From NCBI RefSeq assembly GCF_018687275.1, contig NZ_CP061287.1, forward strand, positions 744,001 through 808,000: DNA of 64,000 nt, given 5' to 3'. The stretch is from Polynucleobacter sp. MWH-Aus1W21. GTDB taxonomy: Bacteria > Pseudomonadota > Gammaproteobacteria > Burkholderiales > Burkholderiaceae. Of the stretch, positions 63,994-64,000 are shown in pieces (within the stretch, counting starts at the first letter, position 1; every line of letters begins with the position of its first letter). A program made the translations under genes and the position numbers. Below the pieces are notes generated by a model, which was not told the origin of the DNA, did not search any database, and worked only from the letters and a program-made list of their open reading frames with translations.

Positions 63994-64000
63994 ATGTGCG
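63994..64000 (+). CDS. purF: Start of probable purF (amidophosphoribosyltransferase), cut by window end
   Basis: Only ATGTGCG is visible, coding Met-Cys and the first base of a third codon beginning with G. PurF proteins start Met-Cys-Gly, with the Cys as glutaminase nucleophile, and purF normally follows cvpA. AGGAAT and TAGAG just upstream could serve as ribosome site. The call rests on context and two codons. Confidence 0.55.

Noticed and set aside
1..64000. tRNA genes, rRNA, CRISPR arrays, prophage or IS elements
   Set aside because: None seen: gaps are short, no cloverleaf-like or regularly spaced repeats were found, and no transposase or phage gene is encoded.

Overview
The window looks like a contiguous piece of a low-to-moderate GC betaproteobacterial chromosome, most likely Polynucleobacter or a close Burkholderiaceae relative. 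I infer this from the Burkholderiales-type gene order (folD / response regulator / sensor kinase divergent from aceE-aceF-lpdA; sdhCDABE-gltA-leuC-entericidin-leuD-leuB-asd-fimV-truA-trpFBA-accD-folC-SPOR-cvpA-purF), from betaproteobacterial hallmark families (DUF2863, Bug/TctC receptors, phasin, a bifunctional PabB/PabC), and from AT-leaning codon use. No tRNA, rRNA, CRISPR, prophage or IS element was seen. Coding density is very high, and no gap between genes exceeds about 215 bases.

Layout. 1-5455: 3' end of a CinA-like gene, then glnA-glnL(ntrB)-glnG(ntrC)-xth, with two NtrC-type palindromes upstream of glnA. 5452-7765: two accessory genes (DUF4239 membrane protein, secreted lipase-like hydrolase). 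7880-14138 (minus): sensor kinase, FixJ-like regulator, folD and prlC as one co-directional group. 14344-20457: pyruvate dehydrogenase complex aceE-aceF-lpdA. 20541-26451: an accessory block with three Bug-type periplasmic receptors, two RraA/LigK-type aldolases and a LigJ-type 4-oxalomesaconate hydratase, bounded on both sides by an identical 26-nt terminator hairpin. 26532-30136: phasin, EamA transporter, PBP7-type endopeptidase, IclR regulator. 30241-41105 (minus): a 12-gene run from an aminotransferase to pyrD, including both N-degron aminoacyl transferases (aat, bpt), pabBC, rarA and a 3-hydroxyacyl-CoA dehydrogenase. 41191-43178: yaaA and DUF2863. 43282-44659 (minus): mdh and a small secreted protein. 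44818-63989 (plus): GntR regulator, succinate dehydrogenase, citrate synthase, leucine biosynthesis, asd, fimV, truA, trpFBA, accD, folC, SPOR protein and cvpA, ending at the first codons of a probable purF.

How the genes work together. The window carries much of central carbon entry: pyruvate to acetyl-CoA (aceEF-lpdA), then citrate synthase, succinate dehydrogenase and malate dehydrogenase. Leucine and tryptophan synthesis, fatty-acid initiation (accD) and folate genes (folD, folC, pabBC) are interleaved. The accessory block would feed oxaloacetate and pyruvate from 4-oxalomesaconate-type tricarboxylates into that metabolism.

The most unusual signal is in ntrC. The receiver, Walker A, arginine fingers and DNA-binding helix look intact. 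Three residues central to sigma54 activation are changed: the glutamate-switch Asn to Ser, the GAFTGA Thr to Pro, and the Walker B Asp to Gly. Well-formed NtrC boxes are nevertheless kept upstream of glnA. This suggests an NtrC that binds DNA but no longer drives sigma54 open-complex formation.
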